Part shown: piece by piece, positions 7,352-15,338 of the stretch | Position numbering within the stretch: the stretch's first letter is position 1 | How the letters are laid out: each line of letters opens with the position of its first letter | Source of the DNA: an uncultured bacterium | Lineage (GTDB): Bacteria; Verrucomicrobiota; Kiritimatiellia; CAIKKV01; CAITUY01 | Direction of reading: 5' to 3' | Assembly: GCA_903895695.1 (NCBI GenBank) | Contig: CAITUY010000173.1 | Span: forward strand, 1-34,459 | Length of the DNA: 34,459 bases | Program-made: the position numbers and the translations under genes | Notes under the pieces: model-generated | What the model was told of the DNA's origin: nothing | The model's input: only the letters and a program-made list of their open reading frames with translations | The model's database searches: none

Positions 7352-7777
7352 CGTTAACCCCGTCACCGTCGGTTTGGACAATGCCGACTTTGCGGAACTA
7401 TTGTCGCTGGCTCACGGATAGCCCGCAGGGCAAAGGCGGAAGTCTCGCAGCGCCGGAATCCGCCTCCGCACCCGCACTGCCGTGCGGCTGGCTACGCCCG
7501 CACGAACGGTCCCTGCGGCCTCCTGGACGATCCTGAGGGGCTTGGCGGCCGTCGTTGGGCGACGAGTGTTGTTTCATCGGCGTGGGCGGAAAGACCGGCG
7601 AAGCACGCCCGATGGGCAGAGGTCGGCGGGAAACGGCGGGGAGAAAACACTGGATTTATCGTTTCATAACACTACGGTATGGCCTGACTGCGGCTGGAAT
7701 GGGCTTGCCACACGGCGGATGTCCGTGTCCGCGGAGTCCGGGAGCGGCAAGTGAACAACGGAGACGTAAGGGATGCT
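7352..7777. other. Intergenic region without a recognisable gene
   Basis: I see no supported gene. The segment is rich in short inverted repeats, for example ccgcac/gtgcgg near 7465-7490, and resembles decayed non-coding or repeat DNA. Any promoter for the GH109-like gene should lie in the AT-richer part around 7650-7690, but no clear -35/-10 pair stands out. Confidence 0.4.
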
Positions 7778-9031
7778 ATGAAAAGAATGGGCGAGACGGG
7801 ACGCGTTGTGCGGTTGGGCGTGGTGGGGTTGGGCGGCCGCGGTACCGGGCAAATGCAGACGCTTCTGGATATGCCGGACGTGCGCATCGCCGCGGTGTGC
7901 GACCACCATGCCGATCGGGTTGAGCGGGCATGCAAGATAGCGCAGGAAAAGCAGGGCTTTGCTCCCGACGCCACGCTTGATCACCGTGAGCTCAACGCGC
8001 GTGACGATCTCGAAGCGGTGGTGGTCATGACTTCATGGACCACGCACGCCCTCGTGGCGCTCGGTGCCATGAAAGCCGGCAAACGCGTGGCCCTCGAGGT
8101 CGGCGGCGCCGCGTCGGTCGAGGAGTGCTGGGACCTGGTCCATACCAGCGAGGCCACCGGCCTGCCGTGCATGATGATCGAAAACTGCTGCTATGGCATG
8201 GAGGAAATGGCGCTGCTCAATATGGTGAAAAAGCAGCTCTTTGGCGAAGTCGTCCACTGCGCGGGCGGCTACTTGCACGATCTGCGCGAAGAGATCGGCA
8301 TGGGCGACCTCAATCGCCATTATCGCCAACTCAACTTCCTGCACCGCAACGGCGAACTCTACCCTACCCACGAACTGGGACCGATCGCCAAGTACCTGAA
8401 CCTCAATCGCGGCAACCGCATGCTGTCGCTGGTCAGCATGGCTTCCAAGGCGGCCGGTCTGAAGGCATGGCTCAGGGAAAAACGCCCGAACGATCCGCTG
8501 GTCAACGCGCAGATCAATCAGGGCGACATCGTCAATACCATCATCAAGTGTGCCAACGGCGAAACGATCCTGCTGACCCACGACTGCACTCTGCCGCGCC
8601 CCTACTCGCGCGGCGGGCGCATCCAGGGTACGCGCGGCATTTGGATGGAGGACAACCGCTCGATCTTCATCGACGGCCAGTCGCCGGTCGATCCCACGGC
8701 CTGGTCGCACACGTGGGAAAGCGACAAGGCTTACATGGAGAAGTTCAAGCATCCGCTTTGGAAGGAGTACGAGGAGTTCGGCCTGCGCGGCGGCCACGGC
8801 GGCATGGACTACCTCGTGTTGCGTGCGTTCGTGGAGAGCGTGCAGGAGCAAAAGCCGCCGCCCATCGATGTCTATGACACCGCCGCCTGGATGGCGATCA
8901 CCTGCCTGAGCGAACAGTCGGTGTCAATGGGCGGCATGCCCGTGCCGATACCCGACTTCACCAACGGGGCGTGGATCAAACGCGGCCCTGCTGATGACGG
9001 ACCGTATTCGTTGGACGTAATCAACGCATGA
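7778..9031 (+). CDS. GH109-like Gfo/Idh/MocA-fold enzyme (alpha-N-acetylgalactosaminidase family)
   Basis: 417 residues from the ATG at 7778 (AAGGGA ribosome binding site 5 bp upstream); a GTG at 7751 would add 9 residues. The NAD-binding motif LGVVGLGGRGTGQMQ is followed by blocks typical of GH109: MMIENCCYGMEEMALLNMV, HCAGGYLHDLREE, NGELYPTHELGP with the catalytic-site histidine, QGDIVNTIIKCANGETI and HGGMDYLVLRAF. GH109 enzymes cleave alpha-GalNAc by an NAD-dependent oxidation-elimination mechanism. The usual YPTHGLGP has E for G here, so specificity may differ. Most family members carry a Tat signal; this one does not and should be cytoplasmic. Its stop overlaps the start of a truncated secreted gene (ATGA). 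Confidence 0.87.
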   Translation: MKRMGETGRVVRLGVVGLGGRGTGQMQTLLDMPDVRIAAVCDHHADRVERACKIAQEKQGFAPDATLDHRELNARDDLEAVVVMTSWTTHALVALGAMKAGKRVALEVGGAASVEECWDLVHTSEATGLPCMMIENCCYGMEEMALLNMVKKQLFGEVVHCAGGYLHDLREEIGMGDLNRHYRQLNFLHRNGELYPTHELGPIAKYLNLNRGNRMLSLVSMASKAAGLKAWLREKRPNDPLVNAQINQGDIVNTIIKCANGETILLTHDCTLPRPYSRGGRIQGTRGIWMEDNRSIFIDGQSPVDPTAWSHTWESDKAYMEKFKHPLWKEYEEFGLRGGHGGMDYLVLRAFVESVQEQKPPPIDVYDTAAWMAITCLSEQSVSMGGMPVPIPDFTNGAWIKRGPADDGPYSLDVINA

Positions 9032-9165
9032 GGCGCATCAGATCCCGCCCCCCCGGGAATCACCCCATCGCCAACGGCATGCCCGCCCTTGTCTTGTTGC
9101 TTCTTTCGGCCGTGCACGTGGTTGCCGCCCGTTCGCCAGATCCGGGAGAATTCAGAGCAGGGTAG
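9028..9165 (+). pseudogene. Truncated start of a secreted protein, translationally coupled to the GH109-like gene
   Basis: The ATG at 9028-9030 overlaps the preceding stop as ATGA. The 45 encoded residues begin with basic RRIRSRPPGNH, then a hydrophobic core MPALVLLLLSAVHVVAA, then RSPDPGEF, a classical signal peptide with an A-A cleavage end followed by the first residues of a mature protein. A stop at 9163-9165 ends it, and the 147-bp repeat starts 5 bp later. I infer that the repeat or an associated deletion removed the body of the gene. The product, if made, is only an exported stub. Confidence 0.55.
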
Positions 9166-9169
9166 CGTA

Positions 9170-9316
9170 GCAAAAAAGAAACCGCGGCCCGTGCCGCGGT
9201 TGCGTTTCGAGGAATTGCCTCCTCTGGGCTCCCCAGTCGGCCAGTAGTTCGAATCCTGTATGCACCCTTGAGTGCGATTCCTTTCCCTACCATCCTCAGG
9301 TCACTAATACGATACC
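9170..9316 (-). repeat. 147-bp structured repeat, copy 2
   Basis: Second copy of the unit at 5232-5378: 123 bp identical, then three mismatches in the last 24 bp. It has the same hairpins and minus-strand terminator. It abuts the truncated secreted-protein start on its left, so this copy marks a rearrangement point. Confidence 0.85.
9172..9201 (-). terminator. Rho-independent terminator in repeat copy 2
   Basis: Same perfect 8-bp stem (aaccgcgg/ccgcggtt) with 6-nt loop and T-rich tail on the minus strand as in copy 1. Confidence 0.7.
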
Positions 9317-9694
9317 GCCAACCCTCCACTGGGGCGAACTACGGCATTCCCTATTCTGGCCAGGGAATTCACCCTACTTTCGGACTGCGATTCATCCTAC
9401 ACACGTAACCCTCCAGGATACCTGACGGTCGTTTTCATGTTGCCCCAATGATCCCGTGGGTGGTGGAAACGGGGCAAGCGGGAATGTTCGCTAATAGGGT
9501 CGTTAATATGAAAGGAACAACGATGGCCTCTTTACCCCGCTTTTGTTCGGGGATTCAAGCGGCGGATTCGGGACGTTTTACCGAACAGGGGATTTCAATG
9601 AATCGTCCAGGGGGAAGGCCGCATCCATGGAGATCAGCCAATTTGTGTCCAGAATGTGCAGGCAGGTCTATCTTCGCAAATCTGAAGATGACGA
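9317..9694. other. Intergenic stretch without a supported gene
   Basis: Two overlapping plus-strand frames (9448-9699 and 9543-9776) have no family features, run into the inverted repeat, and lack good ribosome binding sites, so they were not called. I see nothing else identifiable here. Confidence 0.35.
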
Positions 9695-9903
9695 CGTAAC
9701 CGTTGTGGATGATGGATCGCGGACGCCGGACAGCACTCGCCTTGGCGACGCATGTGTGGGGCGCACGGGATCCTAGGGTGTTACGGCGCGCTCGTCGCAT
9801 GAACTCACTTCATGCGGATATTCTTGATGCGTGATGGGACCATCATGCGTCGCCAAGGCGAGTGTTGTCCGGCGTACTTGATCCCCGGACCACAACGGTT
9901 ACG
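9695..9903. repeat. Long inverted repeat: two 60-bp arms around an 89-bp spacer
   Basis: The arm at 9695-9754 (starting cgtaaccgttgtgg, ending ggcgacgcatg) is the reverse complement of 9844-9903 apart from a divergent central block of about 14 bp and one further mismatch. The spacer holds two more hairpins: cgcatgaa/ttcatgcg near 9797-9817 and tgatgg/ccatca near 9833-9846. The ends are flanked by cga on both sides, a possible 3-bp duplication. No open frame of note lies inside. It fits a MITE-like non-autonomous element or a large structured regulatory site. Confidence 0.75.
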
Positions 9904-10011
9904 CGACCCTGAACGTAAGAGCCAACTGCCGCGACTCCCTCCTTGCACCTCACGCCGACTAGTGTATCTTTAGCTCAATCGCTAGCGCACACATCATCAA
10001 GAGGACAGCCC

Positions 10012-10527
10012 ATGCCCAACATCGCCAAAGTCATCAAGGAAGAGATCTCCCGTATTTCCCGCCACGAAGCCAAAGTCGCCGTCACCCCGATCCGTAAGCC
10101 CACAATCCGGCTGCGCAGGGATGTCGCTGATCTGAAGACCCGGTTGGCCGCTTTGGAGAAGGCCTTCAGGGACATTCAAGCCCTGATGGCCAAGTGCAAG
10201 GCTGCCCAGCCTGCGCCTGCCCCTGAAGCGGCCGGGAAGGGCTGGATCTCCGGCAAGGGCATCAAGAGCCTGCGCAAACGGCTGGGCCTGTCACAGGGCG
10301 AGTTCGCCAAGCTCGTTGGGGTTTCCGATCAGGCAGTGTACCTGTGGGAGAGTAAGCCGGGTATGCTGAAACTGCGCGACGCAGCCAAGGCGGCCGTGTT
10401 TGCCGTCCGGGGCATCGGTGCCAAGGAAGCCAAGCATCGGCTGGCGGTGACGGAGCCGGTGAAGAAGCCGGCAAACAAGATCGGCAAGCCTGCACGACGG
10501 GCCAAGGCAAAGCGGCGGGGGCAGTGA
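10012..10527 (+). CDS. XRE-type helix-turn-helix regulator with N-terminal coiled coil
   Basis: 171 residues from the ATG at 10012 (AGAGGAC ribosome binding site about 8 bp upstream); 23 in-frame codons upstream were rejected. Residues 1-65 are basic and heptad-like (LRRDVADLKTRLAALEKAF), a probable coiled coil for oligomerisation. An Ala/Pro linker leads to an XRE/Cro HTH: GIKSLRKRLGLSQGEFAKL, then VGVSDQAVYLWE. The C-terminus is Lys/Arg-rich (KPARRAKAKRRGQ) and probably binds DNA non-specifically. Similar proteins starting MPN-x-AKV-x-KEEI recur in PVC genomes; their regulons are not known to me. The stop overlaps an ATG of a possible 32-residue ORF. Confidence 0.82.
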   Translation: MPNIAKVIKEEISRISRHEAKVAVTPIRKPTIRLRRDVADLKTRLAALEKAFRDIQALMAKCKAAQPAPAPEAAGKGWISGKGIKSLRKRLGLSQGEFAKLVGVSDQAVYLWESKPGMLKLRDAAKAAVFAVRGIGAKEAKHRLAVTEPVKKPANKIGKPARRAKAKRRGQ

Positions 10528-10625
10528 TGCCGGCCGTCAACAAAACCGAATGTCTGCAACTGTTGGAAGCAATGAAGGTGGTCGCGTCGTCGCCGTGGCC
10601 ACCTCACGCGGCTGGGCTGCGTTGA
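10527..10625 (+). CDS. Possible 32-residue ORF overlapping the XRE stop codon
   Basis: The ATG overlaps the preceding TGA and the frame stays open for 32 codons (MPAVNKTECLQLLEAMKVVA then SSPWPPHAAGLR). The first half looks like an amphipathic helix. Nothing identifies a function and such a short frame could be chance. Confidence 0.2.
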   Translation: MPAVNKTECLQLLEAMKVVASSPWPPHAAGLR

Positions 10626-10644
10626 AGCATGGGAGTTCTTACCT

Positions 10645-11712
10645 ATGAGTACAAAGATCGTCTTGATGTGCGTGGTATTCTGGGCCGCAGTTGCACTGGC
10701 GGGCGATGATGCAGGAACTGGCAATGGGGGCGGAAGCAATCAGACTGTTCAAAGCGCACCCAGCAAGGATGTTCTCGGTTACACCGCAGGTATTCTTATT
10801 GCTGAGGAGGCATCGCGCGCCCAGATGCAGGATACTACGGCGCGAACACTGGCGGCGCTGGAACGGATATTGCGCGAGGCTACGGTTGCCACCGAAGCGG
10901 CAAAGGAGGCCAAATCTGCGGCTTTGGAGGCCTGCCAGGTGGCGGCGGAGGCCCGACGTTCTGCGCAGGAAGCTGCATCCATGAGCGACAAACTGCGGAC
11001 ACTCGGTCACGACATTGAGCGGGCAGTTTGCGATGCCTCGAACATTCTCGCGCGCGCCGAGAAGGCTGCGACACAGAACGTCGCGAGTGCTCAGACAGTC
11101 ATAGGGGCTTCCACAATAGCTCAAGCGGCGAGCGATAACGCTAAAGCGATCGAACAACGCGTCAAGAGTACTCTCGATGAGAACGCCAAGCTAATGCGGG
11201 ATCTCGACGCGAGGGTATCCGAGGTGACAATCCTTTTGCGTCGGACTGAGGCCGTAGCTGACCATATTGATCTCCGTTTTCCAACACCCGAGGCCGAAAG
11301 GGTGCAACTCAATGACCCGAGAGTGCGTGATCGGATGAAGGATCCGAAGCTAAGGGAACAGATGTTCAGTGGGACCAACGGTCACATGGCTGTGCTGCAT
11401 GCTGCACGTCTTGGGGAGAGTCTGGAACAACCGGACCCACCTGAAGGAACGATCGAGGTTCTGATTTCGGGTGGCGGCAATAAGATCACTCTGCATGAAG
11501 GTGACACCGTGCAACGTCGAGTACGAGTCAGTGGGCCTGACAGCGTCGTGCTAGTTCCAAAAGGATTTCGAGTGACGGTGACGGGACATGGCAGCGGCGG
11601 GAACACACTTTATGTCGAGAGTTCCATGATGGGACGGGTTACCGCCGACTGGGGCGGCGGTGGAGACAACAGGATTATCGAGTTGAAGGACAGATCCAAG
11701 ACAGAACCGTAA
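10645..11712 (+). CDS. Exported alanine-rich coiled-coil protein of unknown function
   Basis: 355 residues. A signal peptide MSTKIVLMCVVFWAAVALA ends in A-L-A before GDD, so the protein should be exported. Residues about 45-210 are almost continuous alpha-helix rich in Ala, Glu, Arg and Lys with heptad spacing (ATEAAKEAKSAALEACQVAA and the following repeats), a long coiled coil resembling stalk regions. The C-terminal 90 residues turn to a beta-rich Gly/Ser/Val domain (VLISGGGNKITLHEGDTV, VTVTGHGSGGNTLYVESS). I recognise no family. GGGAG about 12 bp upstream supports the ATG. It is downstream of the XRE gene with about 117 bp between. Confidence 0.75.
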   Translation: MSTKIVLMCVVFWAAVALAGDDAGTGNGGGSNQTVQSAPSKDVLGYTAGILIAEEASRAQMQDTTARTLAALERILREATVATEAAKEAKSAALEACQVAAEARRSAQEAASMSDKLRTLGHDIERAVCDASNILARAEKAATQNVASAQTVIGASTIAQAASDNAKAIEQRVKSTLDENAKLMRDLDARVSEVTILLRRTEAVADHIDLRFPTPEAERVQLNDPRVRDRMKDPKLREQMFSGTNGHMAVLHAARLGESLEQPDPPEGTIEVLISGGGNKITLHEGDTVQRRVRVSGPDSVVLVPKGFRVTVTGHGSGGNTLYVESSMMGRVTADWGGGGDNRIIELKDRSKTEP

Positions 11713-11926
11713 AACGAGCTGATTCTCTACAGGCGGGGTGACATGTCGGCCGACTCGGTTTCTCCCTCAAATCGGTCCCTGATCTCGGGAATGGACCGCA
11801 ACGCAGAAAAGGCGACGCCGCTAAGCTCCAGACAAGTACCCCCGCACAGAACCACCACGGAAGGACCCGCCCGCAGGATCAGCTCACGGTCTTACTTCAC
11901 CTGACCGGTCCCCGCCTGCCGGGTGA
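11713..11926. other. Intergenic DNA left of the IS66-type element
   Basis: On the minus strand a start-less frame (11727-11891, beginning DRELILRAGPSVVVL) and, after an in-frame stop, a second piece GSNVTLGADAFLSCAKLITR (about 11895-11978) lie in the same frame next to the IS end. They could be the 3' end of an interrupted host gene, but the match to any family is too weak to call. Confidence 0.3.
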
Positions 11927-12826
11927 TCAACTTGGCGCACGAAAGGAATGCGTCGGCCCCAAGGGTGACGTTGGAGCCGTAACAGTTAAGCTCCCTTTTT
12001 GTGCGGCGAGGGGCTGGGCAGTTGGCGAGGCGAGGGACGCGTTGCAGAAACACCACAGTTGCCAGCGCTGGCCATCCATCTTCCAGCCGGTTTCGTCGCC
12101 GTGAAGTACGCGTTGAACGGTGAGCGCATGGGCCAGGCCGTCATAGATGGGTTCCGACCGGTCGGCCAGGCGGTTGACGATGCCCAGCGCGCCAGCCGCC
12201 GTCAGAGGAATTCCCGGCGCCTCGGTTGAATACACGGCCAACTTCCGATAGGTCACGCCCAGGCGGGTTCGCAGGAGGGCTAGGTGCGCGGCCAATCGCG
12301 GTCCGGTCTGGACCGGCGGACCGTGGAGTGCGTCGGGATGATGCACCACGCTTTGGCAGTGAGGACAGAAGGCCTGCCGGTAGTTCCGGCGCGTTACCTC
12401 CCTGAGAAGGGGCGGGACATCTTCGATGTAGCGTTCATCGCGGGTTTCCAAGGCGGTCAACTCAGCGTGGCCACAGTCCGGACAAACCGTCGGAGCAGGG
12501 AGGGTCTCTCCATGATCGATGTGGGTGGGAACGCTACGGGTATTTCCCCGGTGGCCCACGGGCGCACCCCGCTTTCGAGGAACGGCGCGGAGTGGCGCCG
12601 CCGGTGAGTCCGCTTGCGAGTCGGACTCCTCGTCTGGGGGCGTTTCGGGAATTTTGAGTAACGACTTCAGGCGCAGGCGCAGCCGCCTAAGGGTCTCCTG
12701 GTCCTCCCGATGCCGGCGCTCCAGGTCCTCGTTGCGTTTGGCGATGGCCAGATAACGGTGCCTCGCCTCCCGTTCCCCCACCTCATACAAGAAGCACAAC
12801 CGCCGCCAGCGCAGGGTTCGGTCCAT
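11927..12826 (-). pseudogene. IS66-family transposase, C-terminal half deleted
   Basis: 299 residues. In order: an N-terminal coiled region (KRNEDLERRHREDQETLRRL), a charged linker, a zinc-binding segment with CPDCGH and CPHCQ, and the start of the DDE catalytic core with the first aspartate in VLHGDETGWKMDGQRWQLW. After CFCN the frame runs into the element's 3' end, through the terminal repeat, and ends in host DNA, so the second Asp and the Glu are missing. At the 5' side a GGAGG site precedes an ATG near 12886 whose frame closes after 11 codons. The frame of the transposase extends upstream without an ATG to that site, so a frameshift near the start is likely as well. Confidence 0.85.
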
Positions 12827-13008
12827 CAGGATCGTCGCCTTCTTCAGCGCGTCTTCGTAGTTTTCGTTTTGAAACCCATCGTTGCCTCCTTTCGTTATCT
12901 AGTCGTATAACTAGACAACTCCATGCAACAAAGCAAGCCCAAAATGAAACTAATTCGAGAAATATTCCGCGGTCGCAGAATTCAGGAAGAAGGGAGCTTA
13001 ACTGTTAC
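11979..13008 (-). mobile_element. Internally deleted IS66-family element with intact ends
   Basis: Perfect 19-bp terminal inverted repeats bound the element: gtaacagttaagctccctt at 11979-11997 and its reverse complement at 12990-13008. IS66-family ends start GTAA. The 1,030-bp interior carries only the first half of the single large transposase typical of the IS66/ISBst12 type, normally about 500 codons, so roughly half the element was deleted. The flanking 8 bp (ttggagcc left, actcagga right) do not match, so the expected 8-bp target duplication is absent. It could move only with help in trans. Confidence 0.82.
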
Positions 13009-13349
13009 ACTCAGGAGGGGTGGACTCAGGAGGGTCTTCACTTTTCACAGTTCTTAACGCCTCATATGTCGCTGAATACCCCGTTCACCCGCAGCGTGGT
13101 GCTCCACTCGTTTCACGGCCACGCCCGTCAACACGGCAACACCATAACATGCAACTGCTTTCCGGCGAACAGATACAGCAGGTTATGCTTCATGGGCACC
13201 TTCGCTAACAGACTGTTGAAGAACTCGGCTTGCGGAGACGCTCGTCCTTCAGATCGCCAAAACGCCCTTGTTCCGTTGGAGGGTGAGTGTGCTCACGAGG
13301 AGAAACATCGTGTTGAAGCCGTTCTTCACGGGCTGGTAGTTGCCGACGG
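13009..13349. other. Degraded region between the IS66 element and the GATase-like gene
   Basis: No intact gene. The minus strand holds a possible RelE/HigB toxin remnant (listed separately) and another start-less frame ending at 13249 (TVGNYQPVKNGFNTMFLLV and more) of unknown origin. The segment looks like old gene debris beside the insertion sequence. Confidence 0.4.
13054..13250 (-). pseudogene. Possible frameshifted RelE/HigB-type toxin remnant
   Basis: Minus-strand frame one reads AEFFNSLLAKVPMKH then NLLYLFAGKQLHVMVLPC and stops. The continuing frame reads VLTGVAVKRVEHHAAGERGI then QRHMRR and stops at 13054-13056. Joined, they resemble the end of phage-derived Gp49/HigB proteins (R-(L/V)-L-Y-x-F-x-G-(K/R), then H-G-x-x-K-(K/R), then P-x-x-E-I-x-x-A-x-x-R). 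The start is missing and at least one frameshift is needed. No antitoxin is adjacent. The call rests on pattern recognition only. Confidence 0.3.
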
Positions 13350-15338
13350 TCAACGCCCAGCTTTGGCGGTCGCGACTCGGTGCGCACACAGGATGCGGAT
13401 GGCCGGCATGGGGGTCTGGGCGGCCACCTGGTTCAGCGCCTCGACCCCGGCGGGCGACAGGGGCTCGCCCCGGTCGGCGAACGCGGCCATCAGGGCGTCG
13501 ACCGCGATCTCACTGGATCCTTCGGCGGCCAGGGCGTACTGGATCGGGTAAGCCATGCCCGGCTTGCGCGCCGCGGCCGCCATCTCGTTCGCCCAGGCCG
13601 CTACCGCCGGATAGGAACTGGCCGGCAGTCGCGCCACCATGGCCCCCAGCCGGTTAGCCAGGGCGTGACGCGGCGCCAGGGACTCCGCCTGCCGCGCGTG
13701 CCGGGCCGCTTCGGCAGGTGTGATCACTCCATGGATCGTATGTTGCGTCGCATCGAGCAGGGCCTCGAACTCCAACCGGTGCCGAATGGCGGCGCGGACC
13801 AACCCGGGCGCCGCCTCGGTGTCGCCCAGTACGGCACGCGCCGCCAGGGCTTCAAGGGCTATCACGCGGTCGATCGCCAGCCTGCCATCCCCCATGCTGA
13901 TTCCCCCAGTCGCGCCGTCCAACGTCCATCCGTTCTGAGCTGCCTCCGGAGGCGCGGCGATCGTCTTGAGCGCGCTGAGGAGCTCGGGATCGCCGTCATC
14001 GAGGGCCGCCCGAATGGCCGCCAGCCGCAGGGCCTCGTTCTCCCCGTCCGGCGGCCGCATGATGGCGCCCGCCGTGGAATCCCCTCCCGGCGAAAGTCCG
14101 TCAATGCCTTTAAGGATGATCGGCGCGGCGACCGTCCTCAGTCGCGGTGACCGTACCCGGCCCAGGACCCGGAGACCGAACGCCATCTGCCCGGCGTTGC
14201 CCGATTGCGTCATGGTCAGGGCCGGTGCCTCGAACTCCGTGCCCTGGACGTAGGGCGCGATCGCCGCGAACAGCGGTTCGGCCGCCTCGGCCTTGAACGG
14301 CATGGCGGACTCCGATAGCGCCTTGACGACCGCCCGGGCGTGCAGGACGCCGCCACACGGGGAGGCAAGTTTCTGTAGCCGCGCAAAGCCTCCCGCCGGC
14401 TTGGAGCGATCGGGCACTGCTTTGCCGCTCGGTGGATCCAGAAGCCCTTGCACGTCCAGCTTCGCCAGGCTGGCCAGTTCCTTAAGCCGCGGATCGTTGG
14501 GATCGCCCATGGGCGGCGCAATCCGGTCGGCCTGGATCGAGGCAGGAGGGACTAACCACTTCAGTGTCCGGCCCAATGCCTTGGGCCAGTCTTCCCATTC
14601 CCAGAAGGGGCACCCCTGCCCTGCCGCCGCCTCGCCGCAGACGGTCCCCACGCACACCGCCACGCGCCCCTTGCCGGCCTGTCGACCCAGCAGGATTGGC
14701 TTGCCGCCGCCGGTGATCCATACCTCGGCGTCCGACCGCGGCGTGGTGTTCTCGTGGAAATAATACACGCTCGGCTTCTGGGCCCAGGCCAGGTCCTTGC
14801 CCAATACCGCAGTTCCCGCCACGGTCGGCTCCATGACGAGAGGCGACCCGGCGCAAGCGAAGTCGGGCTTCCCGCCGACCTCGACCGGCAGAATGGCCTC
14901 GAGTGGCGTGCCGTGCCACCCGCCCTCTCCAAAACCGTGGACTCCGCCCACCACGAGCAGGCCGCCGCCCGCTTCCACCCAGGCGCACAGCCGCTTCTGC
15001 GCGTCGGTCGGCAGCACCGATGCGCGGATACCGGTCAGGATAATCAGATCGGTGCCAGCCAGACTCTCCGCCGTCATCGGGAAATCGGACAGCGCCCAGC
15101 CGCAGCCGCTGTAGCCGTGCGTGCTGCCGAAGACGTCCCAACTCGCCTCGCACTGGGCGCCGCCGATGGCGCCGATCGCCTCGTGCAGCCGCCAATGATC
15201 CCACCAGAGTCCATGGGCAATGTGGATGCGTACCGGCAGGCGGGGAGCCTTGGACGGCGACGGCTCTGCCGCCCATGCAATCCCGGCCATTGCCAGGCAC
15301 GCGGCCGCCACCAGGAACAGACGGGTTCGCGCGCTCAT
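13350..15338 (-). CDS. Secreted GATase1/ThuA-like protein with C-terminal helical domain
   Basis: 662 residues from the ATG at 15336-15338, which overlaps the upstream stop as ATGA; a GTG six bases earlier is the alternative. A signal peptide (LFLVAAACLAMAGIAWA) is followed by a class-I glutamine-amidotransferase-like fold (about 30-280): RIHIAHGLWWDHWRLHEAIG, TDLIILTGIRASVLPTDAQ, and WVEAGGGLLVVGGVHGFGEG, as in ThuA and secreted GATase-like proteins of PVC bacteria. No clear Cys-His-Glu triad is visible, so it may bind rather than hydrolyse. Residues about 290-660 are alpha-helical, possibly HEAT-like. It is the last gene of the six-gene operon, so it probably handles the same glycan outside the cytoplasm. 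Confidence 0.75.
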   Translation of the reverse strand: MSARTRLFLVAAACLAMAGIAWAAEPSPSKAPRLPVRIHIAHGLWWDHWRLHEAIGAIGGAQCEASWDVFGSTHGYSGCGWALSDFPMTAESLAGTDLIILTGIRASVLPTDAQKRLCAWVEAGGGLLVVGGVHGFGEGGWHGTPLEAILPVEVGGKPDFACAGSPLVMEPTVAGTAVLGKDLAWAQKPSVYYFHENTTPRSDAEVWITGGGKPILLGRQAGKGRVAVCVGTVCGEAAAGQGCPFWEWEDWPKALGRTLKWLVPPASIQADRIAPPMGDPNDPRLKELASLAKLDVQGLLDPPSGKAVPDRSKPAGGFARLQKLASPCGGVLHARAVVKALSESAMPFKAEAAEPLFAAIAPYVQGTEFEAPALTMTQSGNAGQMAFGLRVLGRVRSPRLRTVAAPIILKGIDGLSPGGDSTAGAIMRPPDGENEALRLAAIRAALDDGDPELLSALKTIAAPPEAAQNGWTLDGATGGISMGDGRLAIDRVIALEALAARAVLGDTEAAPGLVRAAIRHRLEFEALLDATQHTIHGVITPAEAARHARQAESLAPRHALANRLGAMVARLPASSYPAVAAWANEMAAAARKPGMAYPIQYALAAEGSSEIAVDALMAAFADRGEPLSPAGVEALNQVAAQTPMPAIRILCAHRVATAKAGR

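Noticed and set aside
9448..9776. Two overlapping plus-strand frames of about 80 codons
   Set aside because: No family features, poor start contexts, and both run into the inverted repeat.
9695..9903. Integron attC site
   Set aside because: The ends do not match the RYYYAAC/GTTRRRY core sites, and neither an integrase nor cassette-like genes are present.
11727..11891. Minus-strand fragment resembling a repetitive spike or VgrG-type C-terminus
   Set aside because: Only about 54 residues without a start; the resemblance is vague and no partner genes are present.
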